DNA of 5,578 bases from Clostridia bacterium (GTDB lineage Bacteria; UBA6262; WVXT01): the NCBI GenBank assembly GCA_030671905.1, contig DAOVHK010000094.1:1-5578 (forward strand), in the 5' to 3' direction. The position numbers and the translations under genes were made by a program. Below are positions 5,509 to 5,578 of this stretch, piece by piece (the first letter of the stretch is position 1; every line of letters begins with the position of its first letter). The notes beneath the pieces are model-generated. The model saw only the letters and a program-made list of their open reading frames with translations, did no database searches and was not told the origin of the DNA.

Positions 5509-5563
5509 GCACAGATTGAATCTGTGCCTACAATGGCATTTGTAGGCACGGTTTTAACCGTGC
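5509..5563 (+). repeat. Triple overlapping palindrome, REP-like
   Basis: Three inverted repeats overlap end to end. GCACAGATT/AATCTGTGC (5509-5517 with 5519-5527) has a one-base centre. GTGCCTACAA/TTGTAGGCAC (5524-5533 with 5540-5549) has a 6-nt loop. GCACGGTT/AACCGTGC (5546-5553 with 5556-5563) has a TT centre. Neighbouring repeats share the 4-base boxes GTGC and GCAC, so their hairpins compete at the junctions. No coding frame is evident, and the remaining 15 bases to the window end hold nothing I can assign. Confidence 0.75.
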
Positions 5564-5578
5564 AAAAGAGAAGGCAAA

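Noticed and set aside
5347..5578. CRISPR array
   Set aside because: The 30-bp direct repeat occurs only twice, its 94-bp intervening sequence is itself palindromic and includes the first copy's partner arm, and there are no cas genes.

Overview
The window is bacterial, AT-rich and densely packed, with every gene on the + strand. A type II 3-dehydroquinase, a bacterial-style AroB and a long-chain trans-polyprenyl synthase argue against an archaeal source. Nothing fixes the phylum. An uncultured, probably anaerobic or respiratory-flexible lineage is my guess from the FixCX-type genes.

Left block (1-3062), isoprenoid quinone and electron transfer: the tail of an upstream gene (2-109, possibly fixC), a fixX-type ferredoxin (195-470), a UbiA-family prenyltransferase of MenA type (481-1410), a long-chain polyprenyl diphosphate synthase (1462-2469) and an unrecognised coiled-coil gene (2514-3062). 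Together they read as a menaquinone module. The synthase makes the prenyl tail, the UbiA enzyme attaches it to the aromatic head, and a FixCX-type branch would pass electrons to or from the quinone pool. Gaps are short (10-86 nt), so one transcript is likely.

Middle (3063-3309): a non-coding stretch of about 247 bp with a weak terminator candidate, a sigma70-like promoter candidate and an 8-bp inverted repeat bracketing the -10 box.

Right block (3310-5361), shikimate pathway: aroK, aroB and aroQ. aroK and aroB overlap by ATGA, and aroQ follows after 25 nt behind a strong ribosome binding site. They cover steps 5, 2 and 3 towards chorismate, which is itself a menaquinone precursor, so the two blocks are linked metabolically.

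3' end (5347-5578): this stretch is full of repeats. A 114-bp imperfect palindrome, predicted to fold as a three-way junction, begins inside the last codons of aroQ. Thirty bases of it recur as a second, apparently broken copy. That copy runs almost directly into a different repeat made of three overlapping palindromes. A smaller 30-bp-period degenerate repeat lies between the UbiA and polyprenyl synthase genes, where it supplies the end of the UbiA frame. I see no transposase, CRISPR array, tRNA or rRNA. The metabolic genes look ordinary; the least explained parts are the 3' repeat cluster and the coiled-coil gene.
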